Assembly (NCBI RefSeq): GCF_008805035.1
Contig: NZ_CP038018.1
Coordinates: 620,001 to 684,000, forward strand
DNA: 64,000 nucleotides
From: Eikenella exigua
GTDB taxonomy: Bacteria > Pseudomonadota > Gammaproteobacteria > Burkholderiales > Neisseriaceae
Direction of reading: 5' to 3'
The position numbers and the translations under genes were made by a program. The notes below the pieces were generated by a model. That model was given only the letters and a program-made list of their open reading frames with translations, made no database searches and was not told the DNA's origin. Positions 51,278-60,228 of the stretch are shown here, piece after piece. Numbering within the stretch: position 1 is the first letter of the stretch; each line of letters begins with the position of its first letter.

Positions 51278-52006
51278 TTACTCCAGCTCCAGCACGGCGG
51301 AGGTGTACACGTCTTGTACGTCGTCCAGTGCTTCCAGGGCGTCGATCAGGCGCTGCATTTTGGTGGCATCTTCGCCGGTGAGCACGGTTTCGTTTTGGGC
51401 GCGCATGGTTACGTCGCCGTCTTCGGCTTTGAAGCCGGCGGTTTCGAGCGCGGCTTTGATGCCGGCCCAGTCGTTGGGGGCGGTGATCACTTCAAACGAG
51501 CCGTCGTCGTGGGCAACGACGTCTTCGGCACCGGCTTCGAGGGCGGCTTCCATCAGGGCGTCTTCTTCGGTGTCGGGGCCGAACAGGAGGTAGCCTTGGT
51601 GTTTGAAGTTGAAAGCGACGCAGCCGTCGGTGCCGAGGTTGCCGCCGTGTTTGCTGAAGGCGTGACGCACGTCGGCCACGGTGCGGGTTTTGTTGTCGGT
51701 GAGGCAGTCCACCATCAGGGCGGCGCCGCCGATGCCGTAGCCTTCGTAGCGCAGTTCGATGTATTCCACGCCTTCGAGGTTGCCGGTGCCTTTGTCGATG
51801 GCGCGTTGGACGTTGTCTTTGGGCATGTTGGCGTCCCAGGCTTTGTCCATGGCCAGGCGCAGGCGGGGGTTGGAGGCGGGGCCGCCGCCGCCGAGGCGGG
51901 CGGCTACGGTGATTTCTTTGATCAGTTTGGTGAAGATTTTGCCGCGTTGGGCATCAACGCGGGCTTTTTTGTGTTGGATATTCGCCCATTTGCTATGGCC
52001 GGCCAT
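51278..52006 (-). CDS. yebC: YebC/PmpR family regulatory or translation protein
   Basis: Three-domain protein of 242 residues. It begins MAGHSKWANIQHKKARVDAQ, the family hallmark, then GGGGPASNPRLRLAMDKA and YEGYGIGGAALMVDCLTDN. Annotated as a transcriptional regulator; recent work links the family to relief of ribosome stalling, so both are possible. The ATG at 52006 has AAGGA before it. The frame to 52159 upstream includes DUS sequence and is not coding. ruvC, a common neighbour, is absent. Confidence 0.94.
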   Translation of the reverse strand: MAGHSKWANIQHKKARVDAQRGKIFTKLIKEITVAARLGGGGPASNPRLRLAMDKAWDANMPKDNVQRAIDKGTGNLEGVEYIELRYEGYGIGGAALMVDCLTDNKTRTVADVRHAFSKHGGNLGTDGCVAFNFKHQGYLLFGPDTEEDALMEAALEAGAEDVVAHDDGSFEVITAPNDWAGIKAALETAGFKAEDGDVTMRAQNETVLTGEDATKMQRLIDALEALDDVQDVYTSAVLELE

Positions 52007-52142
52007 ATTGTTTTCCTTGTTTATCTGGTTGGGATGACAAAGCGCGATTTTAGCATTTTCAGGTAGCGTGTTGAACAGCGGGGAGCGGGAGGAGGGGCGG
52101 ATGGTTTTCAGGTAGCTTTTGTTGGGAATGGAGGCTACCTGA

Positions 52143-52173
52143 AAAACCAAACCGGCCATATAGACCGGTTTTG
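52143..52173 (-). terminator. Terminator of the GNAT gene
   Basis: Minus strand AAACCGGTC, 6-base loop, GCCGGTTT, then GGTTTTTC, 17 bases after the stop. It abuts a DUS. Confidence 0.8.
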
Positions 52174-52189
52174 TATGATGGAAGCGGTA

Positions 52190-52645
52190 TCACAGGCTCC
52201 ACACATAATTGAGCCATTCGTTATCTTGCTTGGCGCCAAGGCGGGCATAGAAGCGCTGGCCGCCTTCGTTCCACGGGGCAACCGTCCATTTGATTTGCAC
52301 GCAGTTGTGCTTTTGGGCTTCCTCTTTTAGCACGAGCATCAATTTTTCACCGATGTTCTGCCCGCGATAGGCTTCGTCTACATACAGCTCTTTGATATAT
52401 ACAGCAGGGCGGTTATGCAGGGTGTAGGGTAGGAAGTAGTACACAATCATGCCGACCAGCTTGTCGCCGTCAGTGGCCACAAAGCTGTAGAAATCGGGCG
52501 GATTTTTGCGGAAGCCGCTGTTCACCACCACTTCTGGGGTAATAGCGAAGTCGTTGATATATTCTTCGAATACGGCCAAGCCTTTCATCAGCTCCCACAG
52601 CTGCGGGGCATCGCTTTCTACGGCTTTACGGATGACGATACTCAT
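52190..52645 (-). CDS. GNAT family N-acetyltransferase
   Basis: Acetyl-CoA-dependent transferase of 151 residues. The fold runs from MSIVIRKAVESDAPQLWEL through YIKELYVDEAYRGQNIGEKL, the acetyl-CoA loop R/Q-x-x-G-x-G/A, to WNEGGQRFYARLGA. YIKELYVDE and FYxRLGA are typical of the diamine (spermidine) acetyltransferase-like subgroup, so a polyamine or thialysine substrate is plausible but unproven. GGAGC precedes the ATG. It is a single gene between a terminator and the tal terminator hairpin. Confidence 0.87.
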   Translation of the reverse strand: MSIVIRKAVESDAPQLWELMKGLAVFEEYINDFAITPEVVVNSGFRKNPPDFYSFVATDGDKLVGMIVYYFLPYTLHNRPAVYIKELYVDEAYRGQNIGEKLMLVLKEEAQKHNCVQIKWTVAPWNEGGQRFYARLGAKQDNEWLNYVWSL

Positions 52646-52709
52646 GTTTTGCTCCTAGTTACAGTTAAAGGAAATCTCGTGTGTGAATATACGCCTATAC
52701 AGAGGTAGG

Positions 52710-52748
52710 AGGCTACCTGAAAAATGGCATAGCGGTTTCAGGTAGCCT
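52710..52748. terminator. DUS inverted-pair hairpin after tal
   Basis: Perfect arms around a 16-base loop, six bases after the tal stop on the minus strand. Confidence 0.65.
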
Positions 52749-52753
52749 TTAGC

Positions 52754-53779
52754 CTAATCGGCCAGCGGGGCAAGCATTTGGGAAAAGGCCTGCTCAAACT
52801 GGGCTAGGCCGTCTTGCTGGAGCTTGGCGGCCAAGGCTTCGAGGTCGATACTGAGGGCGGCGACTTCGTCCAGAATCGGCTGCGCGGGCACGGCGGGGCG
52901 GGAAAGGGCATCGGCGGCGCGGCCGTGGTCGGTAAAGGCGTGCAGCACGGCATCGGGCAGGGTGTTGACGGTGTGCGGGGCGATCAGGTTGTCCACATAC
53001 AGGGTGTCGGGGTAGGCGGGGTTTTTCACGCCGGTGCTGGCCCAGAGCAGGCGGGCGGTGGGAGTGGCATTGCTTGGCTGGCCGAAGAATTGCTGCCAAT
53101 CCCGATAGGCGGCCTGCGCCAGAGCCAGCGCGGTTTTGCCTTGCAGCTGCGGCGGCAGCTGGGGATCGAGTGCGGTGTCGATGCGGGAGATAAAAAAGCT
53201 GGCCACCAGTTGCGGCGCGGCCTGGCCAGCGCGTTGCGCCAAGCCTTGTTGATAGGCTTGGTAGGCACGCACGGTTTGGGCGCGGGAAAACAGCAGGGTG
53301 AGGTTGATGTTGATGCCGTCGGCCACCAAGGCGGGCAGGGCGGCGAGGCCGGAATCGGTGGCGGGAATTTTAATCATGGCGTTGGGGCGGCCGATCAAAT
53401 TCCACAGGCGGCGCGCTTCGGCAATAGTGCCTTCAGTGTCGTGCGAGAGTGCGGGGTCGCATTCGAGGCTCACCAGCCCGCTGTTGCCTTCTGCAGCAAA
53501 CTGCGCAGCAAACACATCACAGGCGGCCTGCACGTCGGTCACGGCCAAGGTTTCGTAGCGCGCCTTAGCGGAAAGCGGCTGCTGCTTTAATTGGGCTATT
53601 TCGGCTGTGTATAATGCGTCGCCGGCCAGCGCTTGGCGGAAGATGGCCGGATTGGAGGTAACCCCGCTCACGCCGCTTTGCTGCAGCTTAGCCAGTGCGC
53701 CGGAACGCACGAGCGAACGGGAAAGGTTGTCGAGCCAAATTTGCTGGCCGAGCTGTTTGACTTCCTGCAAAATAGCCAT
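52754..53779 (-). CDS. tal: Transaldolase
   Basis: Transfers a dihydroxyacetone unit in the non-oxidative pentose phosphate pathway; 341 residues, TIM barrel. GVTSNPAIFRQAL lies near the start. The Schiff-base lysine is in MIKIPATDSG (about residue 140). NLTLLFSRAQ and ARLLWASTGVKNP follow. It is of the longer tal/pgi-like class. It is divergent from kdsD, with an 82-base shared promoter region; both enzymes act on pentose phosphates. Confidence 0.94.
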   Translation of the reverse strand: MAILQEVKQLGQQIWLDNLSRSLVRSGALAKLQQSGVSGVTSNPAIFRQALAGDALYTAEIAQLKQQPLSAKARYETLAVTDVQAACDVFAAQFAAEGNSGLVSLECDPALSHDTEGTIAEARRLWNLIGRPNAMIKIPATDSGLAALPALVADGININLTLLFSRAQTVRAYQAYQQGLAQRAGQAAPQLVASFFISRIDTALDPQLPPQLQGKTALALAQAAYRDWQQFFGQPSNATPTARLLWASTGVKNPAYPDTLYVDNLIAPHTVNTLPDAVLHAFTDHGRAADALSRPAVPAQPILDEVAALSIDLEALAAKLQQDGLAQFEQAFSQMLAPLAD

Positions 53780-53861
53780 ATTTTGAGCCTCTGCTGAATT
53801 TGTAAATTTTGGAAATTACCCGATTCCGGCGGCCGCTGCAAGCCGGAATGAAGAAAGAAGA

Positions 53862-54836
53862 ATGATGAGTGAACAACGATATCTCGCCCACGCCCGCGAA
53901 GTGCTGGCGATAGAAGCCGATGCACTGCGTGCCTTGTCCGACTCGTTGGACGGCAGTTTTTCCCGCGCCTGCGAAGCCGTGCTGGCCTGCGAAGGCCGCG
54001 TGGTGGTAAGCGGCATCGGCAAGAGCGGACATATCGGGCGCAAAATCGCCGCCACACTGGCCTCTACCGGCACGCCCGCCTTTTTTGTGCATCCGGCCGA
54101 AGCCGCGCACGGTGATTTGGGCATGATTGTGGACGGCGACGTGGTGCTGGCCATTTCCAACTCCGGCGAGAGCGACGAAATCGCCGTGATCCTGCCTGCG
54201 CTCAAGCGCAAAAACATCACGCTGATCGGCATGACCGGCCGCCCCGAATCCACGCTGGCGCGCCATGCCGACATCCACCTCACCGTGGCCGTGCCGCAGG
54301 AAGCCTGCCCGCTCGGCCTCGCGCCAACCAGCAGCACCACCGCCGCATTGGCTTTGGGCGACGCTCTGGCCGTGGCGCTGTTGCGTGCCCGTGCCTTCAC
54401 GCCCGACGATTTCGCGCTGAGCCACCCTGCCGGCAGCCTGGGCAAACGCCTGCTGCTGCAAGTGGCCGATGTGATGCACTCAGGCGACGAACTGCCCGTG
54501 GTACGCCTGGATACGCCTTTTGCCGACCTGATTGTGTGCATGAGTGAAAAAGGACTGGGCATGGTGGCCGTGGCCGACGAGGCAGGCTACCTGAAAGGCA
54601 TTTTTACCGACGGCGATTTGCGCCGCCTGTTCCAGCAGCAGCGCGATCTCTCCGGCCTCACCGCCCAAGCTGTGATGGGGGCGCATCCGAAAACCATCAC
54701 GCCAAACCGCCTGGCTACCGAGGCGCTGAAAACCATGCAGCAAAACCGCGTAAACGGCTTGCCGGTGTGCGATGAGGCAGGCAAGCTATTGGGTGCGTTG
54801 AATATGCACGATTTGCTCAAAGCGCGGATCGTGTAG
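53862..54836 (+). CDS. kdsD: Arabinose-5-phosphate isomerase
   Basis: Converts ribulose 5-phosphate to arabinose 5-phosphate, the first step to KDO in lipopolysaccharide; 324 residues. The SIS domain (40-180) shows VVVSGIGKSGHIGRKIAATL, NSGESDEI and LAPTSSTTAALALGDALAV. Two CBS domains follow (205-324). A DUS (about 54582-54593) lies in the first CBS domain and encodes GYLK. kdsC and the lpt genes, usual neighbours, are missing. The start could also be the next ATG one codon on. Confidence 0.94.
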   Translation: MMSEQRYLAHAREVLAIEADALRALSDSLDGSFSRACEAVLACEGRVVVSGIGKSGHIGRKIAATLASTGTPAFFVHPAEAAHGDLGMIVDGDVVLAISNSGESDEIAVILPALKRKNITLIGMTGRPESTLARHADIHLTVAVPQEACPLGLAPTSSTTAALALGDALAVALLRARAFTPDDFALSHPAGSLGKRLLLQVADVMHSGDELPVVRLDTPFADLIVCMSEKGLGMVAVADEAGYLKGIFTDGDLRRLFQQQRDLSGLTAQAVMGAHPKTITPNRLATEALKTMQQNRVNGLPVCDEAGKLLGALNMHDLLKARIV

Positions 54837-54858
54837 GCGCGCCGGGTGGTTGCCATAA

Positions 54859-54897
54859 AGGCTACCTGAAAACCGAAGCTAAGTTTTCAGGTAGCCT
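54859..54897. terminator. DUS inverted-pair hairpin after kdsD
   Basis: DUS arms extended by AA/TT around ACCGAAGCTAAG, 22 bases after the stop. Confidence 0.7.
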
Positions 54898-54916
54898 TTG
54901 TCTTTGGAAAAATCAG

Positions 54917-55795
54917 ATGAAACAACAAACTATTTCTTATGCCGTGCCGTTGTTGGTGTTGGGCTGCGTGGTATTCGGGCTGGGCAGCCTGATTGTGAAA
55001 TTTGTGCAGGTGGGCTCATATGCAGTGGCGTTTTGGCGGCTGGCAGTGGCGGCGGCGGTGTTTTGGCTGCTGATGCGCCATTTCGGGCAGAAGCTGCCGC
55101 AGAGCCGGCGGGCGTTGCACTTTGCTGCGTTGGCGGGGGTATTTCTGGCTGTCGATTTGGCGTTGTGGCATGAGAGCATCCATGCGGTAGGGCCGGGCAT
55201 TTCTACGCTGCTCAACAGCTTGCAGATTTTCTTTTTGTCGGCCATCGGTGTGGTTTTTTACGGTGAGCGCTTGGGCAAGTTGCAGCTGGCGAGCCTGCTG
55301 TTGGCGGTGGCTGGGGTGGTGCTCATCGGCAGCCCGGAGTTCGGACACAACGGCCGGGCGGTGTGGGGTTTTGTGAGCGGGACGGCTTCGGGGGCGATGT
55401 TGGCGCTGTCGATGGTGTTTGTGCGCAAAACGCATGAGGTGGAGCGGGTGGCGTTGTTTCCGATGATGATGGTGCTCAGTGCGGGCGGGGCGTTGGCATT
55501 GGTGGTGCCGGCGCTATTGCTCGACAGCGGGGCGCTGTATCCGGCCAGCTGGCGCGATGTGGGGCTGGTGCTGGTGTATGGTGTGGTGATGCAGTGCTTT
55601 GCCTGGGGCTTGATTGCTTATGCGATTCCGCTGCTGTCGCTCTCGCTCACCGGGCTGCTGCTTTCCGAGCCGGTAGCGGCGCTGCTGATTGATTATTTTC
55701 TGCTGAGCAAGCCGATTAACGGTTGGCAGTGGATCGGTGCGGTGCTGACTTTGGCGGCGATTTATTTAGGTTCTCTGAAGAAAAACACGACTTGA
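54917..55795 (+). CDS. EamA-type (DMT) membrane transporter
   Basis: Drug/metabolite transporter of 292 residues with ten predicted helices in two EamA repeats. FGLGSLIVKFVQVGSYAVAF lies in repeat 1, and GLVLVYGVVMQCFAWGLIAY and LSLTGLLLSEPVAALL in repeat 2. Members export amino acids or nucleosides or import cofactors; the substrate is not readable here. It lies 80 bases after kdsD, beyond a DUS hairpin, so separate expression is likely. It ends in a short lysine tail (SLKKNTT). Confidence 0.88.
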   Translation: MKQQTISYAVPLLVLGCVVFGLGSLIVKFVQVGSYAVAFWRLAVAAAVFWLLMRHFGQKLPQSRRALHFAALAGVFLAVDLALWHESIHAVGPGISTLLNSLQIFFLSAIGVVFYGERLGKLQLASLLLAVAGVVLIGSPEFGHNGRAVWGFVSGTASGAMLALSMVFVRKTHEVERVALFPMMMVLSAGGALALVVPALLLDSGALYPASWRDVGLVLVYGVVMQCFAWGLIAYAIPLLSLSLTGLLLSEPVAALLIDYFLLSKPINGWQWIGAVLTLAAIYLGSLKKNTT

Positions 55796-56095
55796 GGCTA
55801 CCTGAAAACGAGTGCGGCGGGTTTCTGCGCAGTAAAACCCGCTTGGCCAATTAAAGCTATATTCCTGCCGATGCTTGGCATTTGGTTTTCAGGTAGCCTT
55901 GTTTTGTGGCGTATATGTGGTGTTTTATTGCTTTAAATTTTAGTTGGAATAAATAAAATTGCTGATATTTGGCAATGCGGTGCTTGACCGGACGAGGGCG
56001 ATTCTTTACGATTGCTTGCAAAATCGTTGTTGAGTTGCGGCGGCCGCTGAGCTTTGGCAAATGGCCGCCATTCACATTTCAAGAGGTATTCGAAC
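55796..56095. other. Spacer before metP
   Basis: DUS words at 55796 and 55889 face each other 80 bases apart. The rest is AT-rich, with no gene. A weak AGAGG precedes the GTG of metP. Confidence 0.5.
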
Positions 56096-57628
56096 GTGTC
56101 TAATCCGCAAAATCCCAAGCGCGAAACCTTCTCCAGCCGGCGGGCATTTATGTTTGCCGCCATCGGCTCGGCGGTGGGTTTGGGCAATATCTGGCGCTTT
56201 CCCTATGTGGCGTATAAAAACGGCGGCGGGGCGTTTATCCTGCCGTATTTGGTGGCGCTGCTTACAGCGGGCATCCCGCTTTTGTTTCTCGATTATGCGG
56301 TGGGCCACCGCTACCGCGGCTCGCCGCCTTTGGCGTTCCGCCGCCTCGACCGCCGGTTTGAAACCATCGGCTGGTGGAATGTGTTGGTAAATGTGCTCAT
56401 CGGGCTTTACTACGCGGTGATTTTGGGTTGGGCGGCCAGCTACACCTATTATTCGCTCAATGCGGCCTGGGGCGCGAATCCTGCCGATTTCTTCTTGAAA
56501 GACTATTTGCAGATGGCTTCGGATGTGTCGGTGCAGATGCAGTTTGTGGCGCAGGTAACCGTGCCGCTGGTGCTGGTATGGCTGGCCACGCTGCTGATTT
56601 TGGCCTTCGGCGTGCAAAAAGGCGTGGCGCGCGCGTCCACTTTCTTTATGCCGCTGTTGGTGGTGATGTTTGTGCTCTTGGTGGGGATTGCGCTGTTTTT
56701 GCCGGGCGGGGCCAAGGGTTTGGACGTGTTGTTTACCCCGGATTGGAGCAATCTGGCCAGCTCGGAAGTGTGGGTGGCGGCCTATGGGCAGATTTTCTTC
56801 TCGCTCTCGGTGTGCTTCGGCATCATGATTACTTATTCTTCCTACATGAAGCGTGATTCAGACTTAACCGGCACCGGCATGGTGGTGGCGTTTGCCAACA
56901 GCAGCTTCGAATTGCTGGCTGGTATCGGTGTGTTTGCCGCGCTGGGCTTTATTGCCACGGTCAACGGGCAGCAGGTGGGCGATGTGGCTGCCGGCGGCAT
57001 CGGCTTGGCCTTTATCGCGTTTCCCACCATCATCAACCAGGCGCCGGCCGGCGCGCTGATCGGTTTGCTGTTTTTCGGCTCGCTGGTGTTCGCCGGGCTT
57101 ACTTCGCTGATTTCCGTGTTGGAAGTGGTGATTGCGGCGGTGCAGGACAAACTGAAAACCGGCCGTGTGGCCGCCACCTTGGTGGTGGGCGTGCCGATGA
57201 TGACGGCTTCCGTGCTGCTATTCGGCACCACCACCGGCCTGCCGGTGTTGGATGTGTTGGATAAATTTGTGAATACCTACGGCATCGTGGCCGCCGGCTT
57301 CCTGTATGTGTTGTGCGTGGTGCTGAGCCGCCATCTGGGCGTGCTCTCCCGCCATATCAACAAAACTTCTTCGCTGAAAGTGGGCAAAACCTGGTTGCTG
57401 TTTGTGGGCGCGGTAACACCCCTGGTGTTGGGCACCATGCTCTTCATCGACACGCGCTCGCTGCTCACCGAAGGCTATGGCGGCTACCCGGCTTGGTTTG
57501 TGAATATCTACGGCTGGGGCACGGCCATCGGGGTGGTGGTGTTTGCCTTCCTACTTTCCCTCCTGCCGTGGAAACACGAAGACAAACTGCAAGAAACCCC
57601 TGTTGAAACCGAAGGAGACGAACAATGA
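56096..57628 (+). CDS. metP: Sodium-dependent (NSS) transporter, MetP-like
   Basis: Neurotransmitter:sodium symporter family protein of 510 residues with about eleven to twelve helices. Helix 1 carries the Na/substrate motif GSAVGLGNIWRFPYVAYKNG. Helix 6 has FFSLSVCFGIMITYSSYM. Paired with the tiny metS gene overlapping its end, it resembles the MetPS methionine/alanine importer of Corynebacterium. The start is taken as GTG 56096 (VSNPQNPKRET), with AGAGG upstream. TTG 56054 would add 14 residues lacking family character. Confidence 0.88.
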   Translation: MSNPQNPKRETFSSRRAFMFAAIGSAVGLGNIWRFPYVAYKNGGGAFILPYLVALLTAGIPLLFLDYAVGHRYRGSPPLAFRRLDRRFETIGWWNVLVNVLIGLYYAVILGWAASYTYYSLNAAWGANPADFFLKDYLQMASDVSVQMQFVAQVTVPLVLVWLATLLILAFGVQKGVARASTFFMPLLVVMFVLLVGIALFLPGGAKGLDVLFTPDWSNLASSEVWVAAYGQIFFSLSVCFGIMITYSSYMKRDSDLTGTGMVVAFANSSFELLAGIGVFAALGFIATVNGQQVGDVAAGGIGLAFIAFPTIINQAPAGALIGLLFFGSLVFAGLTSLISVLEVVIAAVQDKLKTGRVAATLVVGVPMMTASVLLFGTTTGLPVLDVLDKFVNTYGIVAAGFLYVLCVVLSRHLGVLSRHINKTSSLKVGKTWLLFVGAVTPLVLGTMLFIDTRSLLTEGYGGYPAWFVNIYGWGTAIGVVVFAFLLSLLPWKHEDKLQETPVETEGDEQ

Positions 57629-57735
57629 GCACGATTGCGATTGTGATGATGGTGGTGGCGCTGGTGGTGATCTGGGGCGGCTTGATTGTGTCGATCATGC
57701 GGCTGCCGGAAGACCACGGCAGCGGGCAGGAGTAA
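57625..57735 (+). CDS. metS: Methionine/alanine importer small subunit
   Basis: Single-helix protein of 36 residues: MSTIAIVMMVVALVVIWG, then GLIVSIMRLPEDHGSGQE. Its ATG overlaps the TGA of metP (ATGA), and GAAGGAGA stands eight bases ahead, so translation is coupled. The MetS family has this length, one helix, and a Pro-Glu-Asp tail. In Corynebacterium MetS is needed for MetP activity. Genes this short are usually missed by annotation. Confidence 0.85.
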   Translation: MSTIAIVMMVVALVVIWGGLIVSIMRLPEDHGSGQE

Positions 57736-57753
57736 GCAGCCGATTGGGAACAA

Positions 57754-57787
57754 AGGCTACCTGAAAGGTTTCAGGTAGCCTTTTTTG
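57754..57787. terminator. DUS hairpin after metPS
   Basis: Perfect arms with a 4-base loop (CTGAAAGGTTTCAG) and TTTTTT on the plus strand, 19 bases after metS. A third DUS follows at 57791. Confidence 0.8.
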
Positions 57788-57906
57788 GTTTTCAGGTAGC
57801 CTCAGAAGCGGGGCAGGAACATCGCCAAAGTGGTAAAATCCAACTTTCGGTTTTTAGTATGGAAACGGGTGGAAAAACGGCTCGTAATCAGGAAAGTTTG
57901 GCAGAT

Positions 57907-59556
57907 ATGACAGAACAAACAACGCGCGAGAGTATGCAGTATGACGTGGTGATCGTGGGCGCGGGCGTGGCCGGGCTGTCGGCGGCGATACGGCTCAAGC
58001 AGCTCTCGGCCGAGGCAGGCAGCGACATCAGCGTGTGCGTGGTGGAAAAAGGCTCAGAAGTGGGCGCGCATATTTTGTCTGGCGCGGTGTTCACTCCCAA
58101 GGTGCTGAACGAGTTGCTGCCCGATTGGCGCGAGCGCGGTGCGCCGCTCAAGCAGCCGGTAAAAGGCGAGCGGCTGCTTTTCCTCACGCGCCAATCCGCG
58201 CTGCGGCTGCCCCTGCCGCCCAGTTTCCACAATCAGGGCAACTACATCATCAGCTTGGGCGTGTTGTGCCGCTGGTTGGCGGAGCAGGCTGAAGGTTTGG
58301 GTGTGGAGATTTACCCCGGCTTTGCTGCTGCCGAAGTGCTGTACCGGGCAAACGGCAGCGTGAAAGGCATTGCCACCGGCGATATGGGCATTGGCAAAGA
58401 CGGCCAGCCCACCGATGCCTACCAGCCCGGCATGGAGCTGTGGGGGCGGCAGACGGTGTTTGCCGAAGGCTGCCGCGGTTCGCTGTCCGAACAGCTGATT
58501 GCCAAGTTCCAATTAGACCGCCACAGCCAGCCACAAACCTACGGCCTGGGCGTGAAGGAAATTTGGGAAGTGCGGCCCGAACAGTCGCAGCCCGGCAACG
58601 TGATGCACACCGTGGGCTGGCCGCTGGATGCCCGCACCTATGGCGGCTCCTTCCTCTACCACTTGGCCGATAATAAAGTGGCCGTCGGCTTCGTGGTGGG
58701 GCTGGACTATCAAAACCCCTACCTCTCGCCGTTTGAAGAGTTTCAACGGTTTAAAACCCATCCCGCTATCCGCCCCGTGTTTGAAGGCGGGCGGCGCATT
58801 GCCTATGGCGCGCGCTCTCTCACCGAGGGCGGTTTGCAGAGCCTGCCCAAGCTCACTTTCCCCGGCGGCGTGCTGGTGGGCGATGCGGCGGGTTTCCTCA
58901 ACGTGCCCAGCATCAAAGGTGCACACACCGCCATGAAATCGGCCATGCTGGCTGCCGAAGCCGTGTTTGGCGTGCTGCAAAACAGTGCGGCGGAAGAGGG
59001 CGCCGAAGCCGCGGCCTATGCCGAAGCCTTCCGCCAATCCTGGTTGCACGACGAGCTCTACCGCGCCCGTAATATCCGCCCCGCCTTTAAATGGGGCTTC
59101 TGGCCGGCTATGGGGCTCAACGCGCTGGATGTGTATCTGTTCCGCGGCCGCGCTCCGTGGACCATCGGCCATCACGGCAGCGACCGCGCCAGCTTGAAGC
59201 CGGCCGCCGTGTGCCGCCCCATTGAATATCCCAAACCGGACGGCCAAGTGTCGTTCGACCGCGCCAGCAGCGTGTATCTGGCCAACACCCATCACGAAGA
59301 AAACCAGCCGCCGCACCTGAAGCTCGCCAGCGAACAGACTGCTATCGAGGTGGGTTACCGCCGCTTCGCTGCCACCGAAACGCGCTACTGCCCCGCCGGC
59401 GTGTATGAAATTGTGCAGGAAAACGGTGAACCGCGCCTGCAAATCCATGCTGCCGACTGTATCCACTGCAAAACTTGCGACATCAAAGACCCCGCCGCCA
59501 ACATCACCTGGAGCTGCCCTGAAGGCGGCGGAGGACCGAATTACGGCGAGATGTAG
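57907..59556 (+). CDS. Electron-transfer flavoprotein-ubiquinone oxidoreductase
   Basis: Inner-membrane-bound enzyme of 549 residues that passes electrons from ETF to ubiquinone. The FAD motif VVIVGAGVAGLSAAIRL is at 15-31. The ubiquinone/membrane region lies in the middle. GVLVGDAAGFLNVPSIKGAH follows, and the C-terminal 4Fe-4S domain has DCIHCKTCDIKDP and SCPEGGGGPNYGEM. The start at 57907 has AGGAAAG eleven bases ahead; ATG 57859 would add 16 residues. The ETF genes etfAB are not adjacent. It links fatty- or amino-acid oxidation to respiration. Confidence 0.94.
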   Translation: MTEQTTRESMQYDVVIVGAGVAGLSAAIRLKQLSAEAGSDISVCVVEKGSEVGAHILSGAVFTPKVLNELLPDWRERGAPLKQPVKGERLLFLTRQSALRLPLPPSFHNQGNYIISLGVLCRWLAEQAEGLGVEIYPGFAAAEVLYRANGSVKGIATGDMGIGKDGQPTDAYQPGMELWGRQTVFAEGCRGSLSEQLIAKFQLDRHSQPQTYGLGVKEIWEVRPEQSQPGNVMHTVGWPLDARTYGGSFLYHLADNKVAVGFVVGLDYQNPYLSPFEEFQRFKTHPAIRPVFEGGRRIAYGARSLTEGGLQSLPKLTFPGGVLVGDAAGFLNVPSIKGAHTAMKSAMLAAEAVFGVLQNSAAEEGAEAAAYAEAFRQSWLHDELYRARNIRPAFKWGFWPAMGLNALDVYLFRGRAPWTIGHHGSDRASLKPAAVCRPIEYPKPDGQVSFDRASSVYLANTHHEENQPPHLKLASEQTAIEVGYRRFAATETRYCPAGVYEIVQENGEPRLQIHAADCIHCKTCDIKDPAANITWSCPEGGGGPNYGEM

Positions 59557-59850
59557 CGGCGGCAGGTTTCAGGTGGCCTTTTTTTGATGGGTTTGGCAGG
59601 AAGCAGCGGATTGGGCGATTTGATTTTCAAGTAGCCTTCATGGCGCAGCTCGGCAGAACTATGCCGATATTCCTTATACACAGAGTAGATAGCTATTCGC
59701 TGATATCGGCACCATACCCACTAAGTGTTCGACGTTCTGTTCAATAGGTTTCAAAACCCAATTAGGTTGAACAAACAGGCTACCTGAAGCTTCACACACC
59801 AAACAGGCAAAGCAAACTCCCCAACCTTGCCGGTTGGGGAGTTTTAATAC
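59557..59850. other. Intergenic, no gene seen
   Basis: It has a degenerate DUS (TTTCAGGTGGCC, 59569) and a near-perfect one (GGCTACCTGAAG, 59779). The tRNA-Ser terminator is at its right end. Confidence 0.5.
59817..59846 (-). terminator. Hairpin after tRNA-Ser
   Basis: AAACTCCCCAACC, 4-base loop, GGTTGGGGAGTTT with modest T content on both sides. It lies five bases after the tRNA 3' end on the minus strand. Confidence 0.7.
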
Positions 59851-59944
59851 TGGCGGAGTAGGAGGGATTCGAACCCTCGATACAGGTTTTAGCCCATATG
59901 CACCCTTAGCAGGGGTGTGCCTTCAGCCTCTCAGCCACTACTCC
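59851..59944 (-). tRNA. tRNA-Ser (anticodon GCT)
   Basis: Class II tRNA of 94 nt with a long variable arm. The acceptor is GGAGTAG/CTACTCC, the D arm GGCTGAGAGGC, and the anticodon loop CTGCTAA. The T loop is GAGGGTTCGAATCCCTC, and CCA is encoded. It reads AGC/AGU serine codons. Confidence 0.95.
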
Positions 59945-60228
59945 GTGTTCGGAACGGCGGATAATATAGGAAGCGTACCTAAAAGGCAAGATATTTTGTA
60001 CCCGGGGCGGGTGTTTGGGTTTGATGGATTTGAAGTGTAAAGATTTTTAGCTGACAGAATAGCAGGCAGTTTGCAACGGATAAGCAGCATAAATGTACCA
60101 ACGGCTTACCGCTTCATCGCTGTTTGCTATAATGTGCAAAGAAATGTTTTGTTCATTTAACGTACTACTGCGTTTGGGAATGGCTTGTGCCGACAAGCAA
60201 ATTTTTCAGCCGCAACGGATAAATCAAT
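59945..60228 (+). promoter_or_regulatory. Region upstream of the ClC gene
   Basis: A perfect TATAAT (60128-60133) with a weak -35 CTTACC (60105-60110) at 17 bases. Otherwise no feature is seen. Confidence 0.4.
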
